DNA of 64,000 nucleotides from positions 3,782,001-3,846,000 of the forward strand of contig OZ245783.1 of the NCBI GenBank assembly GCA_965227875.1, written 5' to 3'. Below the pieces are notes generated by a model. The model worked only from the letters and a program-made list of their open reading frames with translations, was not told the DNA's origin and did no database searches. Source of the stretch: G965227875 sp965227875 (lineage in GTDB: Bacteria > Pseudomonadota > Alphaproteobacteria > Rhizobiales > JAJFHC01). Made by a program: the position numbers and the translations under genes. This document shows, piece after piece, positions 43,143-52,177 of this stretch (position 1 is the first letter of the stretch; each line of letters starts with the position of its first letter).

Positions 43143-44498
43143 ATGAGCCTGAAACCGGTCGCCGAACTCGGGGAGGACCTGGCCTCCGGCAGAACGACGT
43201 CGAGGGAACTGGTCGAACAGTGCCTGGCGCGGATCGAGGATCCCGACGGCGAGGGAAAGCGTGCTTTCCTGCAGGTCGACGCCGAAGGCGCGCGTGCCTC
43301 CGCCGACCGCGTGGACGCGGACCTGAAACGCGGCTTGCGGGTCTCTCCTCTCGCCGGCATCCCGGTTTCGATGAAGGATCTGTTCGACGTCGCCGGCCAG
43401 GTCACGCGTGCCGGCTCCTGGGCGTTCGAACGTGGGCCCGTCCGTCAGGACAGCATCGCCGCCGCCCGTCTTCGCGCCGCGGGAATGATCCTGATCGGGC
43501 GCACGAACATGACCGAATTCGCGTTTTCCGGTCTCGGCATTAACCCGCACTACGGGACGCCGGCCAGCCCCTGGGACCGGGCGAACCGGCGCATCCCGGG
43601 CGGTTCGTCGTCGGGCGCGGCTGTTTCGGTGGCCGATGGCATGGCGGCCGTCGGCATGGGCACCGACACCGGCGGATCGTGCCGCATACCCGCCCATTGC
43701 TGCGGCATCACGGGGTTCAAGCCGTCCGCCTCGCGGGTTCCCCAGGACGGCGTCTACCCGCTGTCGTCCAGCCTCGATTCGGTGGGCCCGCTGGCGCGCA
43801 CGGTGACGTGCTGCGCACTCGCCGACGCGGCCCTGGCCGGCGAGAGGATCGAAGCACCCTCCGAAATGCCGGCCCGCGGACTCAGGCTCGCCGTCCCGCA
43901 GACCTTCGTGCTGGACGGTTTGCAGGACACCGTGGCCGTGGCGTTCGAAAAGGCGCTGGAACGCCTCTCGGAGGCGGGGTGCGTGCTGCGGGACATCGAC
44001 TGTCCCGACTGGGCCGATCTGCCGTCGATAAATGCCAAGGGCGGGCTTGCCGCCGCCGAGGCCTGGGCGCTTCATCGCGAGCTCATCGACACGAGCGGTG
44101 ATCTCTACGACCAGCGCGTGCGTGCGCGGATCGAAGGCGGCGCCACGCAGTCGGCGGCTGACCTGATCGACACGATCGAGGCGCGGCGGCGCATGACGGA
44201 CAGGTTCAATCGGCAGAGCGAGCAGTTCGACGCCTACGTCATGCCCACCTGCATGCAGGTCCCGCCGGAGATCCAGCCGATCGTGGACGGTGACATGGAG
44301 AACTACGTGAAGAACAACATGGCGATGCTGCGGAATACGTCCGTCGGGAATTTTCTCGATACGTGCGCCATCTCCATGCCGTGTCATGTCCGTGGCGAAG
44401 CCCCGGTCGGGCTCATGCTGATGTCGCGAAACGGCGATGATCGCCGGCTCCTGGCCGTCGCCCGTGCCGTGGAGAAGGCGCTCGGACATTTCGCCTGA
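43143..44498 (+). CDS. Amidase signature family protein
   Basis: A 451-residue amidase with a complete Ser-cisSer-Lys triad: Lys78 in VSMKDLFD, cis-Ser in GGSSSGAA at 153-160 and nucleophile Ser179 in TDTGGSCRIPA. It hydrolyses an amide of unknown nature. GAGG upstream supports the ATG at 43143. It follows the DMT transporter by 81 bp and may be co-transcribed with it. Confidence 0.9.
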   Translation: MSLKPVAELGEDLASGRTTSRELVEQCLARIEDPDGEGKRAFLQVDAEGARASADRVDADLKRGLRVSPLAGIPVSMKDLFDVAGQVTRAGSWAFERGPVRQDSIAAARLRAAGMILIGRTNMTEFAFSGLGINPHYGTPASPWDRANRRIPGGSSSGAAVSVADGMAAVGMGTDTGGSCRIPAHCCGITGFKPSASRVPQDGVYPLSSSLDSVGPLARTVTCCALADAALAGERIEAPSEMPARGLRLAVPQTFVLDGLQDTVAVAFEKALERLSEAGCVLRDIDCPDWADLPSINAKGGLAAAEAWALHRELIDTSGDLYDQRVRARIEGGATQSAADLIDTIEARRRMTDRFNRQSEQFDAYVMPTCMQVPPEIQPIVDGDMENYVKNNMAMLRNTSVGNFLDTCAISMPCHVRGEAPVGLMLMSRNGDDRRLLAVARAVEKALGHFA

Positions 44499-44600
44499 CG
44501 GGTTCCTCCCGCCGGGGCAATGGCTGGACAATCTGTCTCATACGTTGAAAATGAAACCTGTCCTAAGAGAAGGACGGGTGCCTTTGGCGAGGGTTGCCGT

Positions 44601-45221
44601 GTGTCCGTAAGACCGACCGAGCGAAGACTGCAGGGCCGCGCCATTGGCGCGGCAGCGATGCTTTGCGGCCTTTTGGTGTTTCCGGGCGTTCCCGAAGCGG
44701 CAGGCCTGCAGCGCATGGCGCAGGCCGCGACGGCCACGGTTCCCAAGCCGACGCCGGCTGATCCCGGCGGAAAGCAGGACGCGACCAATCTCGTCGCCGA
44801 GGAGAAACCGCCGGAGACGAACTGGAGCGCCAAGTGCGACCAGGACGATCTCGGGGAGAAAACCAACTGCCGGGTCGTCCAGAGCATCCAGTTGACCAAG
44901 ACGAAGCAGACGCTCCTGAGCGTTCTCGTGCGGAGACCGTCCGGCGACGTCCGTCCTCTGATGACGCTGAACCTGCCCCATGGCCTCTATCTGCCGGCCG
45001 GTACGACGATCAAGATCGACCAGACGCAAGCTTTCGGCGTACCGGTCGAAACCTGCGACGCGAAGGGTTGTTATGCCAGCCTGAGCGTCGAGGACGAGAT
45101 GCTGACCGCGCTCAAGAAAGGCGCGACGATGATCGTGACCTTCCAGAATCTCGCCCGTCAGCCGATCAACGTCCCGGTCACCCTGGTCGGGTTCACGGCG
45201 GCGTTCGAAAAGATTCAGTGA
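44601..45221 (+). CDS. IalB-like invasion-associated locus B family protein
   Basis: A 206-residue exported protein: a signal segment (IGAAAMLCGLLVFPGVPEAAG), a proline-rich linker and the IalB core with NWSAKCD, then paired cysteines in ETCDAKGCYASL. IalB proteins are periplasmic or outer-membrane and support host or environmental survival; the mechanism is unknown. The GTG at 44601 with GAGGG upstream is my choice; an ATG at 44658 would remove the signal's basic head. Its stop overlaps the 3' end of the FixH-like gene. Confidence 0.8.
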   Translation: MSVRPTERRLQGRAIGAAAMLCGLLVFPGVPEAAGLQRMAQAATATVPKPTPADPGGKQDATNLVAEEKPPETNWSAKCDQDDLGEKTNCRVVQSIQLTKTKQTLLSVLVRRPSGDVRPLMTLNLPHGLYLPAGTTIKIDQTQAFGVPVETCDAKGCYASLSVEDEMLTALKKGATMIVTFQNLARQPINVPVTLVGFTAAFEKIQ

Positions 45222-45778
45222 AGTCGCAGTTCGTGCCGCCTGAACGTCTTCTCAATGTGGAAAAGGAATGACGTGTAGGCGCCCGGGTCGGTGTCCGACG
45301 CCGTGATGGCGACGACGACGGTATCCGACGCGTTCGTATCGAGATTGACCGCATAGCGTGCCCCGGATGTCTGTCGCAGAAGCATTTTCTGGGTATCGGA
45401 GAACGGAATGTTCGGGGTCGAGACCTGGGCGATGACGTGAGCATCGTTGATAGGGGCGCCGTGGCGGTCGGTGAGTTCCATCACGAGTTCGCCCGAGTGT
45501 CTGTCGAGGCTCAGTTTTCCGCGAATCCCGTCACGTGTCACGGTGCCGTCGGGCCGGCCGAAGAGGGCGCGCCGCTTGCTTTCGTTGTGGAAGGCGCGCA
45601 TGCGCTCGATCTTCTCCTCCGTCAGCGCGATCTGGCCGATGGAGTCGTTTCGAAGCTGCGTCAGGCCGACGATCAGTCCGATCACGAGGATCGTCGCGAT
45701 GACGAGCGTCGCGAGAACCCCCTTGTTGTTGGGAATGTCGGCGAGAATGGAATCGATTGTGACTGCGTTGCTTTTCAT
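45215..45778 (-). CDS. FixH-like membrane-anchored protein, paralogue A
   Basis: A 187-residue protein with one N-terminal membrane helix (LATLVIATILVIGLIVGL) and a periplasmic FixH-like beta domain: MELTDRHGAPINDAHVIAQV through FLFHIEKTF. A shared element before the domain, QIALTEEKIERMRAFHNES, is also in the neighbour at 46056. FixH normally sits in the fix/cco operon for cbb3 oxidase assembly; none of those genes is near here. I chose the ATG at 45778 because 187 residues match the paralogue's length. Role unknown. Confidence 0.75.
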   Translation of the reverse strand: MKSNAVTIDSILADIPNNKGVLATLVIATILVIGLIVGLTQLRNDSIGQIALTEEKIERMRAFHNESKRRALFGRPDGTVTRDGIRGKLSLDRHSGELVMELTDRHGAPINDAHVIAQVSTPNIPFSDTQKMLLRQTSGARYAVNLDTNASDTVVVAITASDTDPGAYTSFLFHIEKTFRRHELRLH

Positions 45779-46055
45779 TTGGTCCGTTGCCCCCGGATGA
45801 TGATCCGGCAACCAAACCACTTCCGGCCTAACACCGGTGAAAGATGTTCATTACATTTTGAGTAATACGAGGGAAATCAAGACGTTCCGGACCAATCCGG
45901 CTATCGGGCTTCCCAGTGCGGCCCAAGCACCCCGGGCAATAGAGGCATGACCACCGGTGGCGCGAGCCGCACATCGGCGGCCCGTACATGCACAAGGGGG
46001 ATTCAGATCAGGTCGAAAGCCCATGCCGGCCGGGCAATGGCGGCGTGTCGCGGCT
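45779..46055. other. 277-bp gap between the two FixH-like genes
   Basis: No gene was recognised. It lies between two genes read leftward and probably holds the promoter of paralogue A. There is no clear dyad or terminator. Confidence 0.4.
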
Positions 46056-46619
46056 TCAGTTGCTGTCGGCGGACCCGACCTGGAAGGTTTTTTCGATGTG
46101 GAACAGGAACGGGTTTCCGGCATCCGAGGAATGATCGGTCGCCGTGACCGCGACCACCCACGCCCCGGAACGGTTGGCGTTCAGGTCGGCTGCGTACTCC
46201 GCACCCTTGCCGCGTTTCAGGAGCATTTTCTGACCGGATGACGTCGCCTTGTCGGGCTCCGTCACCCTTGCCACGACATGCGCGTTGTCGATGGGTGCGC
46301 CATGACGGTCCGTGAGTTCCATGACGAGACGGCCCGTGGACTTGTCGATGTCAACATGGCCGCGAACACCGTCGCGCGTGACCGCGTCGCTGTTCTTCCG
46401 GAAAAGGGGCTTCCTGTTCGTCCTGGACTGGAAGGCCCGCATCTTTTCGACCTTTTCCGCCGTCAGCGCGATTTCACCGACGCCGACGCCGTTGAGCTGA
46501 GATACGGCGAAGGCAAATCCGCCGATGATCGTGACGCAGAACGCGGCCGCGATGGCCGAGCGATGCGACTTCGCAAGTCCCTGCCGCTTCTTCGATTTTC
46601 CACTGCGCTTGGTCGTCAT
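46056..46619 (-). CDS. FixH-like membrane-anchored protein, paralogue B
   Basis: A 187-residue protein with the same layout as paralogue A: a basic cytoplasmic head, one membrane helix, then EIALTAEKVEKMRAFQS, TRDGVRGHVDIDKSTG, MELTDRHGAPIDNAHVVARV and FLFHIEKTFQ. Much of the domain is conserved between the two. The ATG at 46619 has GAGG upstream, better than 46634. The pair likely arose by duplication. It is divergent from the TadG-like gene. Confidence 0.75.
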   Translation of the reverse strand: MTTKRSGKSKKRQGLAKSHRSAIAAAFCVTIIGGFAFAVSQLNGVGVGEIALTAEKVEKMRAFQSRTNRKPLFRKNSDAVTRDGVRGHVDIDKSTGRLVMELTDRHGAPIDNAHVVARVTEPDKATSSGQKMLLKRGKGAEYAADLNANRSGAWVVAVTATDHSSDAGNPFLFHIEKTFQVGSADSN

Positions 46620-46916
46620 GAGCCTCACCCGCATTTGTGACTACCCGGCAATTGAAACAGATGTGTCTTAAAATCCGAGAAACGGCATAGATAAATTTTG
46701 AAGCATCTGCGGATCTGACCAGGTGTCCCGTTCCGGTACGTTCTGCTTCCGGACGGGACGGTTCGCATGCGGGTACGGCCGGGTGGACCAACTTGACGTC
46801 TGCCAAAAAGTTCCGGAAAACCAAGGCGATGCCCCGGAAAACTGAATCGATTTCTTATCTGGCCGGATCCTTGCGTTCCGTCCGGGTGACCCCTGCTCAC
46901 CCGACGGAAGAAACCG
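46620..46916. other. 297-bp divergent intergenic region with hairpin
   Basis: It separates FixH-like paralogue B from the TadG-like gene and should hold both promoters. A dyad at 46725-46759 pairs GTCCCGTTCCGG with CCGGACGGGAC (one bulge). No repressor is encoded nearby. Confidence 0.4.
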
Positions 46917-48149
46917 ATGATCCTGCCATCCCCGAAGCACTCGATTTACCGGTTCATGCGAAAGGTCCGCCGCTTCGGCGAGACCGGCGAAGGATCCGTG
47001 GCGATCATATTCGGCATCACCTTTCCCGTCATCATCATGGCGGTCGGCATGGCCATAGATTTCTCGCGGGCACTGAACGTGAAGGCGGCCGTGGCGAATG
47101 CGCTGGATTCCGCGACGCTGGCGGCAGCACGTCAGATCGCGGACGGAGAGAGCGTCGACGCGGCGAAAGAGTTCGCGCGGCGCTATTTCGATTCCAACCT
47201 TCTGTCCATGGGAGTTCCGGGGGTCAGGATTAAGTCGTTTGACCTGTCCGCGAACGTCGTCACCGGCAATGTCGAGGTCGATGCGCAGGCGACGCTGCCG
47301 ACCAGCTTCATGCAGATCGCGGGATACGAGGTCCTGACGGTCGGCGTTCAGTCGGCCGCTCTTTATGCGACCAGGCCGGTCGAGATGTCCCTCATGCTCG
47401 ACACGACGGGATCGATGGCGGGCAGCAAGATCGCGGATCTCCGCGAAGCGGCCGAAGAGGTGGTGGATACCCTCCTGCCGGAAGGCCGCAGGCGGGACGG
47501 GAAGGTCCGGATCTCGCTCGTGCCCTACAGCTCCGCGGTGAATGCGGGAGACTATGCCGAGGAAGTCACCGGCAGGCGTTCGCACAACACCTGCGTGACC
47601 GAACGCGGCGGCCGCCATGCGTTCCGCGACTCCGCACCCCACGTTCAGCCGTTGCGCCAGGATACGGCGAGTTGTCCGAGCATGTCGGTCGAACCGCTGA
47701 CCGACTCCCGCGACCGGCTGATCGGGACCATCCGCAGCCTGCCCGCACGCGGCAGCACCGCGGGCCACCTGGGCATTTCCTGGTCCTGGTACACGTTGTC
47801 GCCGAAATGGTCGGGCATCTGGCCATCGGGAAGCCGGCCGGTCACGCACGGCGACAAGGGGACGGTGAAGGTCGCGATCCTGATGACCGACGGACAGTTC
47901 AATACGAGCTTCGTGGGCAGGAACGGCAATTCCTCGGCCCAGGCACGAGAACTCTGCGACAACATGAAAGACGACGGAATCATCGTCTATTCCGTGGCGT
48001 TCCAGGCACCGCGTTCGGCCGAACGGCTGCTGCAGGCCTGCGCCACAGACGACGACACGCACTATTTCGACGCCGACAATGGTGAGGAACTCATCGCTGC
48101 GTTCCGCACCATCGCGTCGGGCGTCCAGGAACTTCGCCTGACAAGGTGA
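46917..48149 (+). CDS. TadG-like protein with von Willebrand A domain
   Basis: A 410-residue protein. The N-terminus has the TadE/TadG pilus-protein segment EGSVAIIFGITFPVIIMAVG, a membrane helix after a short basic head. From about residue 155 there is a VWA domain with MIDAS motif DTTGSMAGS near 160 and later AILMTDGQFNT. TadG proteins are part of Flp/Tad pilus assembly. No other tad genes (tadA, tadB, cpaB, flp) are in the window, so it is an orphan copy. Confidence 0.83.
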   Translation: MILPSPKHSIYRFMRKVRRFGETGEGSVAIIFGITFPVIIMAVGMAIDFSRALNVKAAVANALDSATLAAARQIADGESVDAAKEFARRYFDSNLLSMGVPGVRIKSFDLSANVVTGNVEVDAQATLPTSFMQIAGYEVLTVGVQSAALYATRPVEMSLMLDTTGSMAGSKIADLREAAEEVVDTLLPEGRRRDGKVRISLVPYSSAVNAGDYAEEVTGRRSHNTCVTERGGRHAFRDSAPHVQPLRQDTASCPSMSVEPLTDSRDRLIGTIRSLPARGSTAGHLGISWSWYTLSPKWSGIWPSGSRPVTHGDKGTVKVAILMTDGQFNTSFVGRNGNSSAQARELCDNMKDDGIIVYSVAFQAPRSAERLLQACATDDDTHYFDADNGEELIAAFRTIASGVQELRLTR

Positions 48150-48224
48150 TCAGATCCTCGAGGGGAGGGGAGCGGGGTCCCGGGCGCGCCGCCGGCGTGT
48201 TCGGGACTTCGCTTTTCGTGCGGT

Positions 48225-49241
48225 TCAGCCGTTGGCGTAGAGGAGCTGCTGACCGATCCCGAGGCGTGCAGCTTTCTCAAGCATTGCCGAACCCAGCGCG
48301 ATGTCCGACAGGGACAGGCCACGGTGCCAGAAGAGAATCGTCTCGTCATCGCTTTCGCGTCCGGGCTTGAGCCCCGCGACGATCTCCCCCAGTTCCGCAT
48401 GAAGCGTGTCGGTGGTGAGCTTGCCCTCGTCGACATGGCGTCGCAACGCACCGAAGGGCCCCGCGCCCGCCTGTCCCCAGTCGTCGACGACGATCTTGTC
48501 CATCACGTCGGTCAGGGTGATCTCGACCGCGCTCATCGTGCCGTAGGGAATGACCAGCGCGCCGGGTTTGATCCATTCCGTGCGGAAATGCGGGAACGGT
48601 TCGGGCAGGCGCGAGGCTTCGACCATGATGTCGGCGCCCTCGAGGCAGCTTTGCCAGTCTTCGGTGACGACCACCGTCTTGCCGATGTCCTCGTGGAGCC
48701 GTGCGGCGAAGGCCTCGCGGCTTTCCGGCCGGCGCGAATGTACCCTGATCTCCTCGAAGTCGAAGATCCGGTCGAGCAGGCGCACGTTCCAGTAGCTCGT
48801 CGCCCGCGCACCGATATGTCCGAGGATACGGGCGTCCTTGCGGGCCAGGTGCCTGGCGCCGACCGCCGTCAGCGCGCCGGTGCGCATCTCGGTGATGCCG
48901 GTCGCGTCGACCAGGGCCCTGGGCGTGCCGGTCATCGGGTCGAAAAGCAGAAGCATTCCGAATTCGGACGGCAGGCCCAGCTTGTAGTTGTCGTGAAAGT
49001 CGCCGACGACCTTGACCCCGGCATAGCCGTCGGATGAGCCGCCGGGCAGAACGCCCCGCAGCACGTTGAAGTGGCCACTCGCGTCCCGGGGGTGGATGTG
49101 CATTCGCGGTTCGATCATCGTCCTGCCTTCACCCTGCACACGCAGTTGTTCCGTGATCGCGTCGAGGATTTCGTCGTCGGTCAGCGCCAGCGCCTCGACG
49201 TCAGGGCCGGAAAGATAGGTGAAGTGTATGGGGCCGGCCAT
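48225..49241 (-). CDS. Ornithine cyclodeaminase family protein (second copy)
   Basis: A 338-residue member of the ornithine cyclodeaminase/mu-crystallin family: DGYAGVKVVGDFHDNYKLG, the substrate side with ALVDATGITEMRTGALTAVG, and a Rossmann segment ILGHIGARATSYWNVRLLD. It differs from the copy at 21912 and aligns poorly with it by eye. AAGGAG upstream of 49241 decides the start. NAD(P)-dependent imine or amino-acid chemistry is expected; the substrate is unknown. Confidence 0.84.
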   Translation of the reverse strand: MAGPIHFTYLSGPDVEALALTDDEILDAITEQLRVQGEGRTMIEPRMHIHPRDASGHFNVLRGVLPGGSSDGYAGVKVVGDFHDNYKLGLPSEFGMLLLFDPMTGTPRALVDATGITEMRTGALTAVGARHLARKDARILGHIGARATSYWNVRLLDRIFDFEEIRVHSRRPESREAFAARLHEDIGKTVVVTEDWQSCLEGADIMVEASRLPEPFPHFRTEWIKPGALVIPYGTMSAVEITLTDVMDKIVVDDWGQAGAGPFGALRRHVDEGKLTTDTLHAELGEIVAGLKPGRESDDETILFWHRGLSLSDIALGSAMLEKAARLGIGQQLLYANG

Positions 49242-49358
49242 CCGTCCTGTCTCCTTTGGCTTGCGGGCGCACACGATAGTCCGCGGACACCTGTCCGGCC
49301 AAGGCCGGTCCGTGATATGGTCCGCCGCCCTGACAGAATCTCCCGGAGGCCAGAGAGA

Positions 49359-49907
49359 ATGTCGCTCCTGATTCGTTTGCCGGTCATCATCCTTGCGCTG
49401 GTGTTCGGCGTGACGGGCTCGCAGGTTCCCGAATTCGTTCAGCAGTACAAGCAGCGCCTCGGCGGGGCGGTCGACGAGTTGTCCGCCTTCGTCCGGCAGT
49501 TCGATGCCGATGCGCAGGCGAGCGGTCTCACCCGCGAGGCCGCCCTCGAGGAATATGCCGGGTCGGACAGCGTTTTTCTCGGCCGCCGCGGCGAAAGCGT
49601 CGTGGACCTCATCCAGAGATACGAACGGCTCGCGACACACAAGCTGATCATCGAGAATGCCGGTCCGGTGACGCGCGCCGTGTCGTTCTTCGAAGGCATG
49701 GATAAGGAGATCGCCACACGCACCCTGGACGACTACGAGCCCGCCGTTCCGGTGACCATGGAAGGGGGGATATTCGCCGGTGCGGGTATCCTCGCCGCGC
49801 TTCTCGGATTTCTCGGCCTGCGCGGGGGTGCGCGGGCGACCGGTCGCATGGCCCGGCGCATGGCGGGACGTTCGCCCGACGGAGATGCGAAAGCCCTTCG
49901 CGGATAA
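49359..49907 (+). CDS. DUF2937 family membrane protein
   Basis: A 182-residue protein with a hydrophobic N-terminal segment, the conserved SQVPEFVQQYKQRLGGAVDE, a long helical middle and a C-terminal membrane helix near GIFAGAGILAALLGFLGLRG. This pattern is DUF2937. Its function is unknown. GGAGG upstream supports the ATG. Divergent from the ornithine-cyclodeaminase-like gene. Confidence 0.82.
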   Translation: MSLLIRLPVIILALVFGVTGSQVPEFVQQYKQRLGGAVDELSAFVRQFDADAQASGLTREAALEEYAGSDSVFLGRRGESVVDLIQRYERLATHKLIIENAGPVTRAVSFFEGMDKEIATRTLDDYEPAVPVTMEGGIFAGAGILAALLGFLGLRGGARATGRMARRMAGRSPDGDAKALRG

Positions 49908-50030
49908 AACCGGTCTTGTCGTGGAGGCGCCGGCGTGCCGTCCTACCGCTCACGCGGTATTTGTACGACGGTGCGATCGTCATAGGCTCATGCGGGTCAC
50001 CCGATCGCCAACCCAACGCACGGTCATGCC

Positions 50031-51083
50031 ATGCCTCCAGCACCGCCCGAGACACTGCCCGCAGCCTGGTATCGCGACCCGGAGGTTTTCTCCCGGGAAC
50101 GCGAAACCGTGTTCGCGACCCAATGGACCCTGATCGGCCGGCTCGAACAACTCGCCCGGCCCGGCGATACGATGGGGGACACCATCGCCGGTCGTCCGGT
50201 CTTTGCTATTCGCGGCAAGAACGGCGAGTTGCGTGCCTACCACAATGTCTGCCGCCACCGGGCGGGACCGCTCGTCGACGACGGACCGGGACGATGCAGC
50301 GTCCTGCGCTGCCGCTACCACGGCTGGATGTACGACATCGACGGCACATTGCGTCGGGCGCCGGGCCTCGAACTCGGCCGGGACATAGACCCCTCCCGGT
50401 TCGGCCTGTTCCCTGTCCGGGTCGGGACCTGGAACGGGCTCGTGTTCGCGTGCCTTGACGACGAAGCGCCCGACCTCGATGCGTGGCTTGGAGAGATCAC
50501 ATCTATTGCCGAAGATTTTCCCGCCGTCCCGGACATGACCTACCAGGGCGAGATCCTCGAGGGCGGCCGCGCCAACTGGAAAAACTACGGTGACAATTCC
50601 TGCGAGGGCTACCACGTGGGCTTCGTGCACAAGAGCCTGGGCAAGTCGGTCGGCGGCGAGGAAATCGAGATCCGGCCATACGAGAATGGCAGGTTCGTCG
50701 GCTTCGACGTCACCTACCAGCCGTCCGAAGCCGATCCCACCCGTATCGGCAAGGGGTTCTGGATCTACAAGTTTCCAGGCCTCCTCCTGCATTTCTCCGA
50801 GTACGGCTTCAATTGCGAACGCGTCGAGCCCGACGGGCCCGGAGCGGTTCGTCTGCGGCGTTGGTACTGGGCGGACGAGGCCAAGGCGGCCGAAATGGGT
50901 GTCAGCGTAGCCGAGGCCATGGAAAGTGGACGCACGGTGATGCGCGAGGATCTGGACATCTGCGAGCGCGTCCAGCGCAACCTGGAGGCCGGGGTCTACG
51001 ATACCGGCCGCATGTCGGCGACCGAAGAACCCGGCACGATCTACTTCCAGAAACTCGTCCGCGCCGCGCTGGCCCCGGACTGA
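50031..51083 (+). CDS. Rieske ring-hydroxylating oxygenase alpha subunit (quaternary amine or aromatic type)
   Basis: A 350-residue oxygenase. The Rieske [2Fe-2S] ligands are Cys74-His76 and Cys94-His97 (CRH and CRYH), and the mononuclear iron site is in NYGDNSCEGYHVGFVH near residues 185-200. The size and layout fit the group that includes GbcA (glycine betaine demethylase), stachydrine demethylase and carnitine oxygenase CntA. Given the carnitine genes in this window, a quaternary amine is a reasonable guess. No reductase gene is adjacent. Confidence 0.82.
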   Translation: MPPAPPETLPAAWYRDPEVFSRERETVFATQWTLIGRLEQLARPGDTMGDTIAGRPVFAIRGKNGELRAYHNVCRHRAGPLVDDGPGRCSVLRCRYHGWMYDIDGTLRRAPGLELGRDIDPSRFGLFPVRVGTWNGLVFACLDDEAPDLDAWLGEITSIAEDFPAVPDMTYQGEILEGGRANWKNYGDNSCEGYHVGFVHKSLGKSVGGEEIEIRPYENGRFVGFDVTYQPSEADPTRIGKGFWIYKFPGLLLHFSEYGFNCERVEPDGPGAVRLRRWYWADEAKAAEMGVSVAEAMESGRTVMREDLDICERVQRNLEAGVYDTGRMSATEEPGTIYFQKLVRAALAPD

Positions 51084-51102
51084 GACCGTCTCCGGACGAG
51101 CA

Positions 51103-51125
51103 ACGCCGGGCAGCCGCACCGGCGT
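51103..51125. terminator. Hairpin between convergent Rieske and LysR genes
   Basis: ACGCCGG and CCGGCGT, with a 9-bp loop, form a perfect 7-bp stem in the 45-bp gap between the oxygenase and LysR stops. There is no long T tract, but the position suits a shared terminator. Confidence 0.5.
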
Positions 51126-51128
51126 GCC

Positions 51129-52034
51129 TTACTCCTGGTCGGACGGGTCCAGGAGATAGGGCGCGACGTAGTTCTTGAACGCGGCGATGAAGTCTTTCGC
51201 GAGGCGGGAATGGGGACCGTCACCGGGGAGCGTCAGAGCGACCTCGAAGACGATCCGCGGCACGAAGGGGCGCGTGACGACCCCGCGGTCCGCATATTTT
51301 TCCGCCGTCATGGGGTCGACGAGCGAAACGCTGCCGCCATGCGCCACCAGTTCGCAGCATGTGGCGAACAATCGTGATTCCACGCCCGGCGTCCACGGCA
51401 ACTGGCTGGCCACGAAGGCCCGCTGCAACTGCTGCGTGGTCGGGTGGTCCTGGTAGAGCGTTGCCAGGGGTTCGCCGGCCAGCAGGTTCGGCGTGATCTC
51501 GTCCTGGCTCGCCAGGGGGTGATCGGCGGGCAGCGCGGCGACGCATTCGAACCGCAGGATTTCGGTCACGCCCACATAGGTGTCCGCCGTCGTTTCGACC
51601 AGCGCGACGTCGCACTGCTCCGACGGGATCATCAGGCGCACCGCGTCCGTGCTCTGGCTCAGGATCTTGAACCGGACATGGGGGCGCTCCTTGCGCAGCC
51701 GGTCGACCACCGGCGGAATGGCCGTCAGGCTCATCCCGGGCAACGTCGCTATGGTCAGGTTGCCGTGCTTGCCGTCCGCGATCAGCCTCGCGGTGTTGTG
51801 CGCGCTTTCCACGTCCGCGACGATGCGTTCGGCTATGTGATAGAACTGCCGCGCCTCCGGAGTGGGCGAGAGCCGCCCTTTCTGTCTTTTGAAAAGCTCG
51901 AAGCCGATCTGGTGCTCGAGCGCGCCTATGAGATTGCTCACGCCGGGTTGCGACGTGTTCAGTCGCTGGGCCGCCGCTGTCATCGTGCCGGTTTCCATCA
52001 CCGCCTTGAAGCACTCGAGTTGGCGGATCTTCAT
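51129..52034 (-). CDS. LysR family regulator (OccR/NocR-like)
   Basis: A 301-residue LysR protein: winged helix at residues 1-60 (MKIRQLECFKAVMETGTM, RLNTSQPGVSNLIGALE) and a periplasmic-binding-protein-like effector domain. The sequence resembles the opine-type OccR/NocR group that governs uptake of arginine- or opine-derived compounds. It is divergent from an ABC importer gene set, so it is probably that operon's regulator. The ATG at 52034 is preferred to 52100, whose extra residues are not conserved-like. Confidence 0.86.
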   Translation of the reverse strand: MKIRQLECFKAVMETGTMTAAAQRLNTSQPGVSNLIGALEHQIGFELFKRQKGRLSPTPEARQFYHIAERIVADVESAHNTARLIADGKHGNLTIATLPGMSLTAIPPVVDRLRKERPHVRFKILSQSTDAVRLMIPSEQCDVALVETTADTYVGVTEILRFECVAALPADHPLASQDEITPNLLAGEPLATLYQDHPTTQQLQRAFVASQLPWTPGVESRLFATCCELVAHGGSVSLVDPMTAEKYADRGVVTRPFVPRIVFEVALTLPGDGPHSRLAKDFIAAFKNYVAPYLLDPSDQE

Positions 52035-52177
52035 GCCTGAGCGTGTCTCGGGTTGCGCATGAAAGCCATAATAAAATGATATGGACTCTCGAAGAAACAT
52101 TATTTGAACTGATTGAACAGGTCTCGTTAACTGATCCCTCGAATGTGCTGCGGGTGACGTTGACTTAAGAGGGATCG

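Noticed and set aside
41865..44531. An 888-codon open frame on the - strand
   Set aside because: It runs antisense across the DMT transporter and amidase genes, both with clear family motifs, and shows no domain of its own.
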